This document shows positions 6,860-15,858 of a DNA stretch of 64,000 nt, piece by piece. Under the pieces are notes generated by a model that saw nothing but the letters and a program-made list of their open reading frames with translations, was not told the origin of the DNA and searched no databases. Source of the stretch: an uncultured Pelagimonas sp. (GTDB lineage Bacteria > Pseudomonadota > Alphaproteobacteria > Rhodobacterales > Rhodobacteraceae); NCBI RefSeq assembly GCF_947498515.1, contig NZ_CANMKO010000015.1, positions 22,406-86,405 on the forward strand. Reading direction: 5' to 3'. The first letter of the stretch is position 1. Each line of letters starts with the position of its first letter. Both the position numbers and the translations under genes were made by a program.

Positions 6860-8625
6860 GCCTGCTCCATCAACCGCTTGAAATAACTGTCGCGGTTTGC
6901 TGCGCTCTCATCGACCTCTTCGACTTGGCTTAACGGCCACAACCCGGTGATCGCCGCCGAGATGCCATCAATCTTGTCTTCGGGCACCAGCTTGGCCGGA
7001 TAGATGAAGTCGCCACCCTGCACTTTCTTCATCAGCGTATTGGCCGCCATCCAGCGCAGCACAGGATTGCCATCCGTGATCCAGCGTTTGTCCTCAACCG
7101 CCGAGATCAGCTTTTCAAATGGCACATGCATGTTGGTGGCGCGCTGGCGCAGCTCAACCACATCGATGCCGGCACCTTCCCAATTGGCAGCCATCTGCGC
7201 AGCGTAAGTCGGATCATAGGTGACCATTTGCACATCCAGTTTGGCGAGGTCTTTGAAGACCCAATCGCCCGCCAACTCAGGCATGCCCGCCAGCTGAAAC
7301 ACCAGCGCCTCGACATAGTTCAGGTTCAGCTCGGCCCCCGGCGTGTGAAAAACCAGCCCCTCTTGCGCCCATGCCCAGACATGCTCGTTGCCCGGTGCCT
7401 GCACCTTGTTTTCTGGCCAGAAGTGCCAGGAGAAATTGAAGAAGCGATCACCATCGGGAATGATGGCCATGACGCTGGCGAAGTCCTCGCGCGTCGCCAG
7501 ATCGACACCGATATAGGCTTTGCGCCCGGTAAAATCGCGCAACCGCAACGTCTCATCTTCAGCATCGCGCCACATATCCATATCCAGCGCCGCCGCCCCC
7601 ACCGAGGTCCAGATGTCCAAATGCTTGCGCAGAAACTCCCCCATCCGCGCTGGCGTCGCTTGGGCTTTGGCCCATTCACCTTCCATATAATCAAGGCGTT
7701 TGGCTTTCCCGAGGCTCGGATTGGCCTTGGCCCAAGTCTCCGGATCACCGGGTTCGTCGCCTTCATCGGCCTCAAAGATCAGGCCAAAATACATGTCGTT
7801 GCTCAGCACCCCATCAAGGATGCGTTCCACCATCCGGCGCTGCTCAAAACAAACGCCCGCCGTGTTGTAGCCCGCTGTGGTGATCGCAATTAACAACGGG
7901 TGTTCGCGCGCGCCCAAGGCGGATTCCATTGAATCCCAGACGTCACGCTTTTCGTGTTCATGCAGCTCATCGATGATCGCGCAATGTGGGTTCTTGCCGT
8001 CTTTCGATTTGGTCTGGCTGGCGACGGGGCGAAACACAGCCGCCGGGTCGGCCGACTTGATCTTGTGCTGCTCAACGGACAGCTCGACCTCATCTTCCAA
8101 CGTTGAGCCACTTGGCATTTCTGCCTGGGCAATCACGCGGGCCCGATCAAACACCTCGCGCGCCTGGTCAGAGCTCGCCGCCGCCGAATAGACTTTGGCC
8201 CCCGGCTCACCATCCACCGATAGGAAATACAGACCAACACCAGCCAGCAAGGTCGATTTGCCGTTCTTGCGCGCCACCTCAATGTAAGCAGTGCGGAACC
8301 GGCGCAGCCCGGTGACCATGTGACGCCAGCCACCGATCTGGCAAATCAGAAACGCCTGCCAGCCGATCAGCTCAAAGGTTTCGCCGCGCGCCGCCCAAGC
8401 CCCTTCGATATGAGGCAGGGTTTCCAGAAAAGCGCACATATGTTCTGAGGCTTCAAAGTCGAAGACATAGGGAAACTGATCGGTGCCGGCGCGTTTCAGA
8501 TCATCTTTGAACCGCTTGCAAGCCTGTTTGACGCGTTTGCAGGCTGGGATTTTGCTAGACAAAACATCCTCGGCCCATTCAATCCCGCGCGCTGTGATGG
8601 GGGCGAAGTCAGGACAATCAAGCAT
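6856..8625 (-). CDS. Phage terminase large subunit (TerL)
   Basis: The product has 589 residues. The ATPase has YIEVARKNGKST at 114-125 (Walker A-like with the ARKNGKS form typical of HK97-type TerL) and CAIIDELHEH with Asp219/Glu220 (Walker B), followed by LLIAITTAGYN (coupling motif). The nuclease domain begins near YIGVDLATREDFA with Asp375. Together these cut concatemers and pump DNA into the prohead. It lies 3 bp after the small subunit gene and overlaps the portal gene. Confidence 0.95.
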   Translation of the reverse strand: MLDCPDFAPITARGIEWAEDVLSSKIPACKRVKQACKRFKDDLKRAGTDQFPYVFDFEASEHMCAFLETLPHIEGAWAARGETFELIGWQAFLICQIGGWRHMVTGLRRFRTAYIEVARKNGKSTLLAGVGLYFLSVDGEPGAKVYSAAASSDQAREVFDRARVIAQAEMPSGSTLEDEVELSVEQHKIKSADPAAVFRPVASQTKSKDGKNPHCAIIDELHEHEKRDVWDSMESALGAREHPLLIAITTAGYNTAGVCFEQRRMVERILDGVLSNDMYFGLIFEADEGDEPGDPETWAKANPSLGKAKRLDYMEGEWAKAQATPARMGEFLRKHLDIWTSVGAAALDMDMWRDAEDETLRLRDFTGRKAYIGVDLATREDFASVMAIIPDGDRFFNFSWHFWPENKVQAPGNEHVWAWAQEGLVFHTPGAELNLNYVEALVFQLAGMPELAGDWVFKDLAKLDVQMVTYDPTYAAQMAANWEGAGIDVVELRQRATNMHVPFEKLISAVEDKRWITDGNPVLRWMAANTLMKKVQGGDFIYPAKLVPEDKIDGISAAITGLWPLSQVEEVDESAANRDSYFKRLMEQA

Positions 8626-8628
8626 GTG

Positions 8629-9096
8629 TTAGCCTTGGCCTCGACGTTTCATCGACCGGAATGGCGTCACGGTTTTGGACCCATGTGGCGCGGATTCTGG
8701 CGGCGCATCAAACAGATCGAGGAAATCTGTCTGCGCCGATCCGCCAGCCTTGGCCCGCGCATAGGGCGTCGCCAGTAACTCTCGCTGTAGCTTCATGACC
8801 TTGTTTTCGTGAAACGCCTGCTGCTGTTCCAAGCCCGACAGGTATTTGTTTTCTGTCGGCTTAAAGCCCTGGTCTTCGATCTTGGCCGCAACGCGATCAT
8901 GCGCCGCCATGTGACCCGCCCAAAGGCACACCACACGAAACACTGGCTCATCAATGACCTTGGCGCGGATCACCGCCGCCAGCATCGCCAGTGCATGCTG
9001 TTCTTCGGCCAATCCAAAGTAGTCAGGCCAGCCGCCGAGACGGGCAACAACTTGGTGTTCAAAGCTGAGTTCAGTCTCAGCAGTCAGATCAGGCAT
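8629..9096 (-). CDS. Phage terminase small subunit, probable
   Basis: The product has 155 residues, mostly helical: AEEQHALAMLAAVIRAKVIDEPVFRVVCLWAGHMAAHDRV in separate helices, then YLSGLEQQQAFHENKVMKLQRELLATPYARAK, a pattern found in P27-type small terminase subunits. A Gly/Pro-rich C-terminus ends RRGQG. The position directly before TerL and just after an HNH nuclease gene is typical. No clear winged helix was recognised by eye, so the name rests partly on context. Confidence 0.72.
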   Translation of the reverse strand: MPDLTAETELSFEHQVVARLGGWPDYFGLAEEQHALAMLAAVIRAKVIDEPVFRVVCLWAGHMAAHDRVAAKIEDQGFKPTENKYLSGLEQQQAFHENKVMKLQRELLATPYARAKAGGSAQTDFLDLFDAPPESAPHGSKTVTPFRSMKRRGQG

Positions 9097-9132
9097 ACCC
9101 CCCCCTATAAAATTGCGCGCGAAAAAATCTCA

Positions 9133-9576
9133 TTACCCACGCCGGTCTTCTTTCTGCAGGGTCTGAACTTTTTCAGGCCCCCCACCCTTGATTGCGGTGC
9201 GGCGTTCTTCGCGCTGTTTCTTGCTGTCGTGGCAGCTCTTGCAGAGGCTTTGCAGCGCTCCGAACCAGAACTTGCCGTGGTCTTCGCGGTGTGGCTCGAC
9301 ATGATCCGCAACCGTCGCGACTTGTTTCGAATGATCAGGGCACATCTTACACAAAGGCTCTGCCTTCAGCTGGCGCGCGCGCCGGCCATTCTTTCCCTTC
9401 CACGCCGCCAGATTGTACCAGCGCCGCGACGGTCGATCCGATCGCTTCGCATCGGCAAAGCGACCACGTTCCTGCTTTTCCGCCTTGGCATGCTGGTCAC
9501 AATAGGTGCGCGTCACATCAAGCAGCCGGGAACATCCCGGATGCGCACAAGGCTTCTTCGGCAAAGCAGTCTCCAA
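9133..9576 (-). CDS. HNH endonuclease
   Basis: The product has 147 residues. An N-terminal CAHPGCSRL...YCDQH cluster is followed by SRRWYNLAAWK and the HNH core: CKMC (C76, C79), VADHVEPH with Asp91-His92, and LCKSCHDSK (C112, C115, H116). Phage HNH proteins of this size act with the terminase in specific DNA cleavage during packaging and lie, as here, directly upstream of the small subunit gene. The C-terminal 25 residues are charged. Confidence 0.9.
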   Translation of the reverse strand: METALPKKPCAHPGCSRLLDVTRTYCDQHAKAEKQERGRFADAKRSDRPSRRWYNLAAWKGKNGRRARQLKAEPLCKMCPDHSKQVATVADHVEPHREDHGKFWFGALQSLCKSCHDSKKQREERRTAIKGGGPEKVQTLQKEDRRG

Positions 9577-9587
9577 TGATGATGAGC

Positions 9588-9622
9588 CAAAAGAAAAGCG
9601 CCCAGAAGTTTCCTTCGGGCGC
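9588..9622 (-). terminator. Intrinsic terminator between early and packaging modules
   Basis: On the minus strand GCGCCCGAAG, a short loop and CTTC-T-GGGCGC (one bulged base) are followed by TTTTCTTTT. It separates the upstream early genes from the HNH-terminase operon. This is where a late-gene antiterminator would be expected to act in a temperate phage. Confidence 0.65.
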
Positions 9623-9658
9623 AGCTCGGTCGACTGTTAGGTGTCAACGAAGTGACAT

Positions 9659-10321
9659 TTAGGTCAAGGATTTTTTCCATGGCTGCAATGATGGAATGTC
9701 ATCGATCAGATTGAACGCCGACAGGTTTCCGCATGATTGCAGCATGTTACGCAGTTCAAGCAATGCGCCAAACCATAGCAGGTAATTTCGGCGCGCTTTC
9801 GCAATGAGTGAGGCCGTATCAGAAAACACAACCGGGCAGACATATCCCCAATCTTTGCCTGCCGTTTGATGCGCGGGCCAACGTGTTCCGAGATCACGGT
9901 TAAATTCACGCACCCCGAAGCGCCCATGTTTGCTATTGCGCCAAGCAACCGGCTCGCACTTTGGCACGGCTCCCTGCCCCCAATTCGGGCAGGCACCAAA
10001 CCGGGCCAGCTCAGCAATCTGCAGCGCCATTTGCCGACCGCCCACATTTTCTGGCAAGACCATCAGCATTGCGGCCACCAGCTGAGCATCATCATGGGGT
10101 TCCGATTTGCCACCGCCATCGACGCGGCATCCAAGGCGGGCGCGCTCAATCATGATCCATTCCATCCCAAAGCCCGGCGCAGACCCGGTTTCCGAGGCGA
10201 TTTCATCAAAGTCGAGTGACACCATTTCACGCTGAAAAGCCCAAGCCAATAGTTCCAGAATGCTAACATCGCGCTTGCCGATGCGCGGCACCGTCCCTGT
10301 GAAGCTCATCTGTTTGCCCAT
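9659..10321 (-). CDS. Hypothetical phage protein between replication and packaging genes
   Basis: The product has 220 residues from ATG 10321, chosen because a GGGGG stretch precedes it at normal distance. A GTG at 10360 and an ATG at 10309 are alternatives. It shows RDVSILELLAWAFQRE, FGMEWIMIERARLGCRVDGGG, HDDAQLVAAMLMVLPE and a C-terminal helical part with LIAKARRNYLLWFGALLEL. I do not recognise the family. Position suggests a late regulator or a recombination/packaging accessory protein, but nothing in the sequence proves it. A terminator follows it. Confidence 0.65.
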   Translation of the reverse strand: MGKQMSFTGTVPRIGKRDVSILELLAWAFQREMVSLDFDEIASETGSAPGFGMEWIMIERARLGCRVDGGGKSEPHDDAQLVAAMLMVLPENVGGRQMALQIAELARFGACPNWGQGAVPKCEPVAWRNSKHGRFGVREFNRDLGTRWPAHQTAGKDWGYVCPVVFSDTASLIAKARRNYLLWFGALLELRNMLQSCGNLSAFNLIDDIPSLQPWKKSLT

Positions 10322-10330
10322 TTTGCCCCC

Positions 10331-10608
10331 GTTACACTTTCCTTGTGCGCGTAACGCCACCGTAACGGAGAGCGTAGCGCAGCTAACCCACTGCTTCTTT
10401 TATATATTTCTATCTTTCATGAGATAGAGTTACAGAGTTACACCCAATTCCATGATGAGATCGCAGGTGCGCACGCCTTATGTGTTCCGCTCCAAGCGTA
10501 ACACCGTAACAACCAACCATTTTTCGCGACCTTATCCTATTCATTCAAACCCTTAGACCTGCTACGCGCTCCGTTACGCTTGCGTTACACTCATGCCAAA
10601 ACCGTTAC
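10331..10608. repeat. Cluster of ten GTTAC cores in a gene-free interval
   Basis: Between the 233-codon unknown frame and the helicase gene, GTTAC or its complement occurs at 10331, 10351, 10362, 10429, 10437, 10498, 10506, 10573, 10584 and 10604. By chance about half a copy would be expected in 280 bp. Most copies come in close pairs, 8 bp apart (10429/10437, 10498/10506) or 11 bp apart (10351/10362, 10573/10584), and orientation is shared within a pair. An AT-rich patch (10395-10430) lies in the middle. Iteron-like origin or operator array are the plausible readings. Confidence 0.6.
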
Positions 10609-10616
10609 ACCCAAGC

Positions 10617-12500
10617 TCAAACCGCATGGTCATATCCGCCCCCTTCAGGGGCCTTGACTCTAAATCCCGGTAGAAACCGCGCGGGGATGATGCGCCCGCG
10701 CATAGCCCGGCCTGCCACTCTGATTGGCTTTGGGGATTTGGTCACCGCCGTCATGGTGTCGAGCGCCGCTGTGTGGCCACCACCACGCCACCTGGTCCCT
10801 GCCATGGCGCGGTCCAAGAGTGGGTTATGTCCGTTGATGACAAACAGCTCGCGCTGGCCTTGATCACCGCCGAGAACGCGCGCGCCCACGCGGCCAAGCA
10901 GCTTGTTGTTATACTCGAGGTCCGGGCTGTCTTGCAGCGCCTCGATCAGCTCTGCGACCGTGACAGCGCCACCGTGATCCTTGCTGATATAGGTGCCAAA
11001 CAAGGTGCGCAGAAACCGCTCCCCTTCGCTTTCCTCTTCGGCCTCTTGCGTCATCGCAATCAAAGGCTGTGCAATAGCCTTGGCCAGGTCCAATCGATCG
11101 CGCAGCGGCTCCCCCGAAGTGGGGCAAATCAAAGGCGCGTCAAACAGCATCAAATCCCAGCCCGCCAAGATTGCACCAATGGTATCGCCCGATCGCGCCA
11201 CGCCGCCGATGCCCTGCACCAGCCCATTGTAAATCCGAAACGTCCGATCCCATCGATCCGGAGCCAGAGACAACATCCGCGCCCAAATGCTTGCCCCGAG
11301 CCGCTTGGCGTCTGATTGCAGCTCATCGAGAAGCAAGGCCTGGTCAGCTGGATCGAGGTCGGATTCGCGCTCGCCCATCGACAACATGACAAAGCGCGAT
11401 TGATCCTGCGGGGCCATGCCACCAGGTATGATCGAGGCCAACAACCCTGCCCCGTATAGCTCAAAGCGCACACCGGAATGATCGCTGGTGCCCCGTTCCA
11501 CCTGGGCCCCATCCGCGCCCGACATCAGGCGAAACAGCGCGATCACTTCTTCAACCGCACCGCCGGCCGTCTTTTCCGCTTCGTCGAAGATACGCGCGAC
11601 GGCCATCCTGTTGGTGGTCTGGCGCATCGCGGCGGCACTGGTCGAGTTCTTCACCCCGATCGACATGCCGCCCATCAGCGAAGACACCACATCGAGCAAG
11701 GTCGACTTGCCGCTGCCATGTTTGCCCTTGATCCAACAATGCGCCCGCCAATCTGGATATTGGCCAAGCACCGCCTGCCCGATGAAGCCCATCAGAACAT
11801 CCGCATCACTCTCGCAACCCCAATTCCAGAATTGCCGGATGCGGTCGCGGGTCCATTCCAGATCAGCCTGGGAACAAATCTCGTTGGATGGCGCGGGCCG
11901 CGCCGGCACCGCAGGGTAGAGCGCTTTGTTGATCATCCGGCCAATGCGCGGCTCACTTGGGGCGGTAATCAGCTGCTCGCCAAGATGCACAATCGGGTGG
12001 CCATTGGCCCCGCGCCAGGTTCCGCAATGCCGGATTTGCATCGCGTCATCAAAGAGCGGCAAATCACTGCAGGCCTGCATCAGTTTGTCAGCAGCTGAGG
12101 CCACGTTGAAGCCATTGTCACGCCGGTTTTCTGGTGGGGCGATACCCGCCAAATGATCGATAGCATCGGCTGCGCCGGCAACCAAGGCGACCAGATTGGC
12201 GCGGTTGTTCATCGCGCCGGCCGTCAGCTCGATCTTTTCGCCTCGCGCTGTCAGAAAGTGGAACTTGCCCGCCGCCATGCCAAGCGGCTGCACCGGAAAC
12301 GATCGTGGCAATCGGGCCGAGCCACCGCCACCGTCATCGATCAGGTCTGGGCCATCAATATCAGGGGAGGCACTTCCCCCCCGAGATGAGCGGTCACTAG
12401 GCGGCTCATTGTGGACCTCAGAAGCATCCTTTTGCCTGATCGGCCCCACCTGTTCCGCCTGGTCAAACGCGCGGCGGACCGCGCCAATATCTTGGCCCAT
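10617..12500 (-). CDS. SF3/D5-like phage replicative helicase
   Basis: The product has 627 residues. Residues 1-65 are polar and probably disordered. An alpha/beta middle domain is followed by an AAA+ ATPase: CWIKGKHGSGKSTLLD with the Walker A at 259-267, ARIFDEAEK near 303-310 as Walker B, and a long helical end. The architecture resembles D5-type helicases that act with a Toprim primase. The primase gene is the next one upstream (33 bp). The protein would unwind phage DNA at the origin; the GTTAC cluster starts just past its stop codon. Confidence 0.8.
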   Translation of the reverse strand: MGQDIGAVRRAFDQAEQVGPIRQKDASEVHNEPPSDRSSRGGSASPDIDGPDLIDDGGGGSARLPRSFPVQPLGMAAGKFHFLTARGEKIELTAGAMNNRANLVALVAGAADAIDHLAGIAPPENRRDNGFNVASAADKLMQACSDLPLFDDAMQIRHCGTWRGANGHPIVHLGEQLITAPSEPRIGRMINKALYPAVPARPAPSNEICSQADLEWTRDRIRQFWNWGCESDADVLMGFIGQAVLGQYPDWRAHCWIKGKHGSGKSTLLDVVSSLMGGMSIGVKNSTSAAAMRQTTNRMAVARIFDEAEKTAGGAVEEVIALFRLMSGADGAQVERGTSDHSGVRFELYGAGLLASIIPGGMAPQDQSRFVMLSMGERESDLDPADQALLLDELQSDAKRLGASIWARMLSLAPDRWDRTFRIYNGLVQGIGGVARSGDTIGAILAGWDLMLFDAPLICPTSGEPLRDRLDLAKAIAQPLIAMTQEAEEESEGERFLRTLFGTYISKDHGGAVTVAELIEALQDSPDLEYNNKLLGRVGARVLGGDQGQRELFVINGHNPLLDRAMAGTRWRGGGHTAALDTMTAVTKSPKPIRVAGRAMRGRIIPARFLPGFRVKAPEGGGYDHAV

Positions 12501-12533
12501 GCTCTCTTCCCGTCACTTGTTTTGGAGAAAGGC

Positions 12534-13703
12534 CTAAACGCCTTCCTCGGTCTTTGAAGGCTTGCCAACCAGCATGTCATTGAGATCGGCACCGGGCTTG
12601 GTCGGCACAATCAGGCCCTCCAGTTCCGGATTGACCAGCTGGGCACGGCGGATACCGCATTCCAACTTGGCCCGCGTCATGTTGGGTTCACTGTCCCCAT
12701 CCATGATAAAAACCAGGCGTTTGACCCAAGGGGGTGGCACAAAACAGGGTTTGGCCGGATCCTCAATCGGAAGGCCGGAATGCTTGACGCCCTGCAGCTT
12801 TTGCATTGGCCCGGCCATATTGCCGAGGTCGACACCCGCCCAATAGGCCGCGGATTCCATGCCCACCGGCTGCGCCACCAAGGCGGTCAGTGTGGTTTCA
12901 ATCCCCTCACCCATGATCAACGTGTCAGTGCCGTTGGGCGTGCGCAGCCGGATGGCACCGCCCTGCTTTGACCCGAGGGTTTTCTTGACCTTCAGTCGAT
13001 TGCCTTTGTCATCGACAATCGGATTGCCATCCTTGCCGCGCAGCACCATTTTGCCGCCTGGCTCATTCAGGTCCAACCAGGTGCGATGCACACACATGGC
13101 CCGCTCTTGTTGGCTCTGCACAGCTGCCAACATCGCCGGACCGCGATGCAGCTCAACCCACTGTCGCCCCTCTTTTACCATGTAGGGCAGATTTGGATGG
13201 TAGCGCAGGCACTTGCTCAGACGGGGCAAGACACCAGTCAACCCGCGCAGGTTCAAATATGTCTCAACAGCGGTCCCTTCAGGCGCAACGCCTTCTTGCC
13301 AAATACTGCGCGCCATATCGACGGCACGCTTGCGTTGTTTCTCGGCAAAACTGTCCTGACGCTCACGATCGCGCTTGGCCTTTGCCCGGCGTCGCTCCGC
13401 TTCCTTGGGGTCGAGGTCAGGCGGCAACTCCCCACAAATCCAATCCAACGCTTGCGGAAATGCCTTGTTCAACACACCCATGACCAGGGCAATGGTGTCG
13501 CCGCCCTTGAGATCACAGCGTCGGCAGTTAAACGCCTTGGTGGTCAGGTTGATGCCAAACCGATCGGAGCCACCGCAAAGCGGACACGGCCCGATCAGTT
13601 CATGAGACACCCGCACCAGACCTTGGATTGCCAAGCGATCAACCAAGCCGATCACATCCTTGGCTTTGGCTTCATCAATGCGAGGATCATCAGGAAAGGA
13701 CAT
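12534..13703 (-). CDS. Phage DNA primase with CHC2-type zinc finger and Toprim domain
   Basis: The product has 389 residues. The zinc ribbon is CPLC (C40, C43) with CRRC (C60, C63), flanked by GGSDRFGIN as in DnaG-type fingers. A charged linker (residues 95-125) leads to the catalytic part with a Toprim signature: TLIMGEGIETTLTAL (acidic GEGIE) and LVFIMDGDSEP (DGD). It synthesises RNA primers for phage replication. The start overlaps the ParB-like gene by one base (TGATG), so translation is coupled. Confidence 0.9.
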   Translation of the reverse strand: MSFPDDPRIDEAKAKDVIGLVDRLAIQGLVRVSHELIGPCPLCGGSDRFGINLTTKAFNCRRCDLKGGDTIALVMGVLNKAFPQALDWICGELPPDLDPKEAERRRAKAKRDRERQDSFAEKQRKRAVDMARSIWQEGVAPEGTAVETYLNLRGLTGVLPRLSKCLRYHPNLPYMVKEGRQWVELHRGPAMLAAVQSQQERAMCVHRTWLDLNEPGGKMVLRGKDGNPIVDDKGNRLKVKKTLGSKQGGAIRLRTPNGTDTLIMGEGIETTLTALVAQPVGMESAAYWAGVDLGNMAGPMQKLQGVKHSGLPIEDPAKPCFVPPPWVKRLVFIMDGDSEPNMTRAKLECGIRRAQLVNPELEGLIVPTKPGADLNDMLVGKPSKTEEGV

Positions 13704-14539
13704 CAGGCCACCTTGTCTCTCAGGCCCTTGTTGATCCGCTGGAGCAACTGATCCGCACCATGTTTGGCCAGCTTGCCACCGCGCACTTTGACGATTTGGG
13801 CAGCCTCTTCTTTGAGGGTGTCAAAATCCAATTCAGTGATCACGGCATCGAGGCGCGACAGGTCTCGCTCTGCATCGATCATCCGCGCAACCACCATCGC
13901 CACCGCTTCGATGGTAAAGGCGGTCAACAGGTTCGCTGCGGCTGGCTGTTGCTCGATCAAAGTTTCCAAAGTGACAAACACAACACCCTCGGGTAGGCGC
14001 TTGATCAGGCGTTCCAAAGCCAAAACCGCGCGAGTCTGTTTGGGTTTGAGCGGATAGCCAGGAACAACATCGGTCGTGATCTCCAGCTCGCGCAGCACCT
14101 CATCGACCTTCATCGCGGTTTCGTCCTGGGCAACCACGCGGGCACGAAACTTGTCGATCGAGGGCACACCGCTTCGCACGGTGTTGATCGCCACAAAGTC
14201 CGCTGCCTGTTTGACCTGATCCCCCTGCCCGATGACGCAAGGCACGCGCGACACGCCCAAAACGCGCGCCGCCAACAAACGATGCTGACCATCCGTCACG
14301 TTCAAATCAGAATTGTCGGGATCCTGTGACACACTCAAAGCACCAAAGCGCGACCAATCAAAGCCGCTGACCATCTTGGCAATTTTCTTGCGCCCGGTAT
14401 CGGTCACCTTGCGCTGATACTCTGGATCAACCGAAAGCAGCTCAACCGACACCATCTGAAGTTTGAGCGCCACCTCCGGAGCCGGCACTTCAGGAAGCCC
14501 TTTAGCCTTTTTGCGAATGTCTTCGATCAGGTCGTTCAT
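13703..14539 (-). CDS. ParB/sulfiredoxin-like nuclease domain protein
   Basis: The product has 278 residues from the ATG at 14539, which makes a 4-bp ATGA overlap with the gene upstream; the longer frame to 14644 is rejected. The domain shows VELLSVDPEYQRKV, KKIAKMVSGFDWSRFGALSV and NVTDGQHRLLAARVLGVSRVPCVI. The DGQHRLLAA motif is the nucleotide-binding signature of ParB-like phage proteins. The C-terminal half is helical. Its place in a replication operon suggests a DNA-binding or nuclease role; partitioning is unlikely without a ParA. Confidence 0.8.
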   Translation of the reverse strand: MNDLIEDIRKKAKGLPEVPAPEVALKLQMVSVELLSVDPEYQRKVTDTGRKKIAKMVSGFDWSRFGALSVSQDPDNSDLNVTDGQHRLLAARVLGVSRVPCVIGQGDQVKQAADFVAINTVRSGVPSIDKFRARVVAQDETAMKVDEVLRELEITTDVVPGYPLKPKQTRAVLALERLIKRLPEGVVFVTLETLIEQQPAAANLLTAFTIEAVAMVVARMIDAERDLSRLDAVITELDFDTLKEEAAQIVKVRGGKLAKHGADQLLQRINKGLRDKVA

Positions 14540-14892
14540 TGGCTTCCCTTCCGATGGATTGAAACAACGTTGCAATCTTCCAAAACGCTCGACGCACTGG
14601 CCTCCTGCCAAGCCGAAACCCGCGCGCCGGCCGCTTCTGCGCAATAGGCAAAGACCTCTACCCGCAACCGCGCCATGGCCAAACCTCGGTCATGCTGTCG
14701 TTCGGCTTCGGTCAAAATACGAGCTGCCGATCGTATTTGGGCCAAGGCGAGCGGGCATTCCTGACAATCGGGCAGCAGGTCCTGCAAAACGGCCAACCAC
14801 ATGTCATCGTTCTCGGTGCCAAGGCCGGTCAGCACCAGATGCACGCAGGTCGATACCAAAGCCCGCTCTGCCAGTGTTCGCCGGTCAGTCAT
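14536..14892 (-). CDS. Hypothetical phage protein
   Basis: The product has 118 residues from ATG 14892 (MTDRRTLAERALVSTCVHLV), which overlaps the methyltransferase gene by 8 bp. A longer frame to 14973 adds only residues antiparallel to no known domain and is rejected. The protein is helical with three cysteines (CVH, CQEC) near the middle and a LTEAERQHDRGLAMARLRVEVFAYC helix. I do not recognise it. Operon context places it in the early replication module. Confidence 0.6.
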   Translation of the reverse strand: MTDRRTLAERALVSTCVHLVLTGLGTENDDMWLAVLQDLLPDCQECPLALAQIRSAARILTEAERQHDRGLAMARLRVEVFAYCAEAAGARVSAWQEASASSVLEDCNVVSIHRKGSQ

Positions 14893-15592
14893 GGGGAGTT
14901 CCATCAAACAAGGGGACCGGTGCTTGCTCGGACTGGTCGGTGGGATAGTCAGACAGCTGTTCCAAGCGGTCACGACAGGGAGCGATCCATTCCAATTGGC
15001 CGGTCAAACCGGGTCGCTGTTCCCAGATCAACCAGCAATAGCTGGTGGCGCTCGATCCCTTTCGATCAAGCCGGCCTTTGAACATCGGTACCCGTTCCGT
15101 GAATTGCAAAATCAACGACGGTGGTCGTTTTGAAAACAAAGACTTGTGTCGCGCCTTCCCTTCGAGAAAAGAGGTGCGTACCAGAATGGCGCAGCCTTCG
15201 CGGGCGCGACGCAAAGCCGTCCAAACAAACTCTTCAGCTGCGTTGAACGGTGGGTTGGTGATGATCCAATCCGGCCCACATTCCCGATCCATGTAGTGCG
15301 GTGGGTGATCCCAACATGTCAGGAAATCACCTTCGTAGTCCTGCGCTGGAAAGGTGGCAGAATAGTCGTGCACATCGCTGGCAAAGACCTGGTGAAAGTA
15401 TTCCGCCAATGGGCGTACCATATGACCTTCACCGCAAGCAGGCTCCCAGCACGTCAACTGTGTCAAAGGCTGGAGGCGCATTAAACGCTCGCAAAGTGCA
15501 CGGGTCGCCCAGGGCGGCGTCGGAAAATAATCAAGGCTGTCATGCGCCTCAACCCGCTGTTGCATAACGGCGCTGGAACGGTTTTGAGTCAT
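14885..15592 (-). CDS. Phage DNA N6-adenine methyltransferase (class I SAM-dependent)
   Basis: The product has 235 residues. It has DYFPTPPWATRAL (residues 21-33), a common entry to phage methyltransferases, the SAM-binding motif WEPACGEGHM at 49-58, and the catalytic motif ITNPPFN with NPPF at 113-116. VRTSFLEGKAR follows. NPPF marks amino-methyltransferases acting on adenine. No restriction gene is next to it, so it may protect phage DNA or modulate gene expression. It overlaps both neighbours (ATGA with the gene upstream). Confidence 0.85.
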   Translation of the reverse strand: MTQNRSSAVMQQRVEAHDSLDYFPTPPWATRALCERLMRLQPLTQLTCWEPACGEGHMVRPLAEYFHQVFASDVHDYSATFPAQDYEGDFLTCWDHPPHYMDRECGPDWIITNPPFNAAEEFVWTALRRAREGCAILVRTSFLEGKARHKSLFSKRPPSLILQFTERVPMFKGRLDRKGSSATSYCWLIWEQRPGLTGQLEWIAPCRDRLEQLSDYPTDQSEQAPVPLFDGTPHD

Positions 15593-15846
15593 GAGACAAC
15601 TCCGCTTTCAGCGTCGATGAACTCTTCTATCCGAGCCATCAAAGTCGCAGTGACGCGCCCATTTGTTCTAAGGCGATGAACAACCGAAACATCTCCAGCT
15701 GCCTTTTTGCTGAAGTACCCATCCGACCAACGCCTATTTTTGCAAAATGTGTCGATCTTACTCAGGAGCGTTACAACATGCTCATGTGTTGCTGTTTCAG
15801 GGCTTTCCAACCAACTTGATGAGGGTGTGTCCGATAAATCAACCAT
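15589..15846 (-). CDS. Small HTH protein, Cro-like candidate
   Basis: The product has 85 residues from ATG 15846; a TTG two codons earlier is possible. The segment YFSKKAAGDVSVVHRLRTNG followed by RVTATLMARIEEFI has the spacing of a helix-turn-helix ending in a recognition helix, a layout I associate with small Cro-type proteins of rhizobial and rhodobacterial prophages. It is the first gene of the replication operon and is read from the promoter region that holds operators O1 and O2, so it is the natural Cro counterpart of the rightward repressor. Confidence 0.6.
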   Translation of the reverse strand: MVDLSDTPSSSWLESPETATHEHVVTLLSKIDTFCKNRRWSDGYFSKKAAGDVSVVHRLRTNGRVTATLMARIEEFIDAESGVVS

Positions 15847-15858
15847 GCGCAAGACGTA

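Noticed and set aside
1..9600. Reading the head-tail module as a gene transfer agent cluster
   Set aside because: Tail genes resemble those of GTA, but own small terminase, HNH nuclease, replication genes, repressor and integrase are present. GTAs lack these.
13703..14539. Plasmid-type partition system
   Set aside because: The ParB-like domain stands alone without a ParA ATPase; such domains are common in phage replication modules.
14885..15592. Restriction-modification system
   Set aside because: Only a methyltransferase is present; neighbouring genes show no endonuclease motif.
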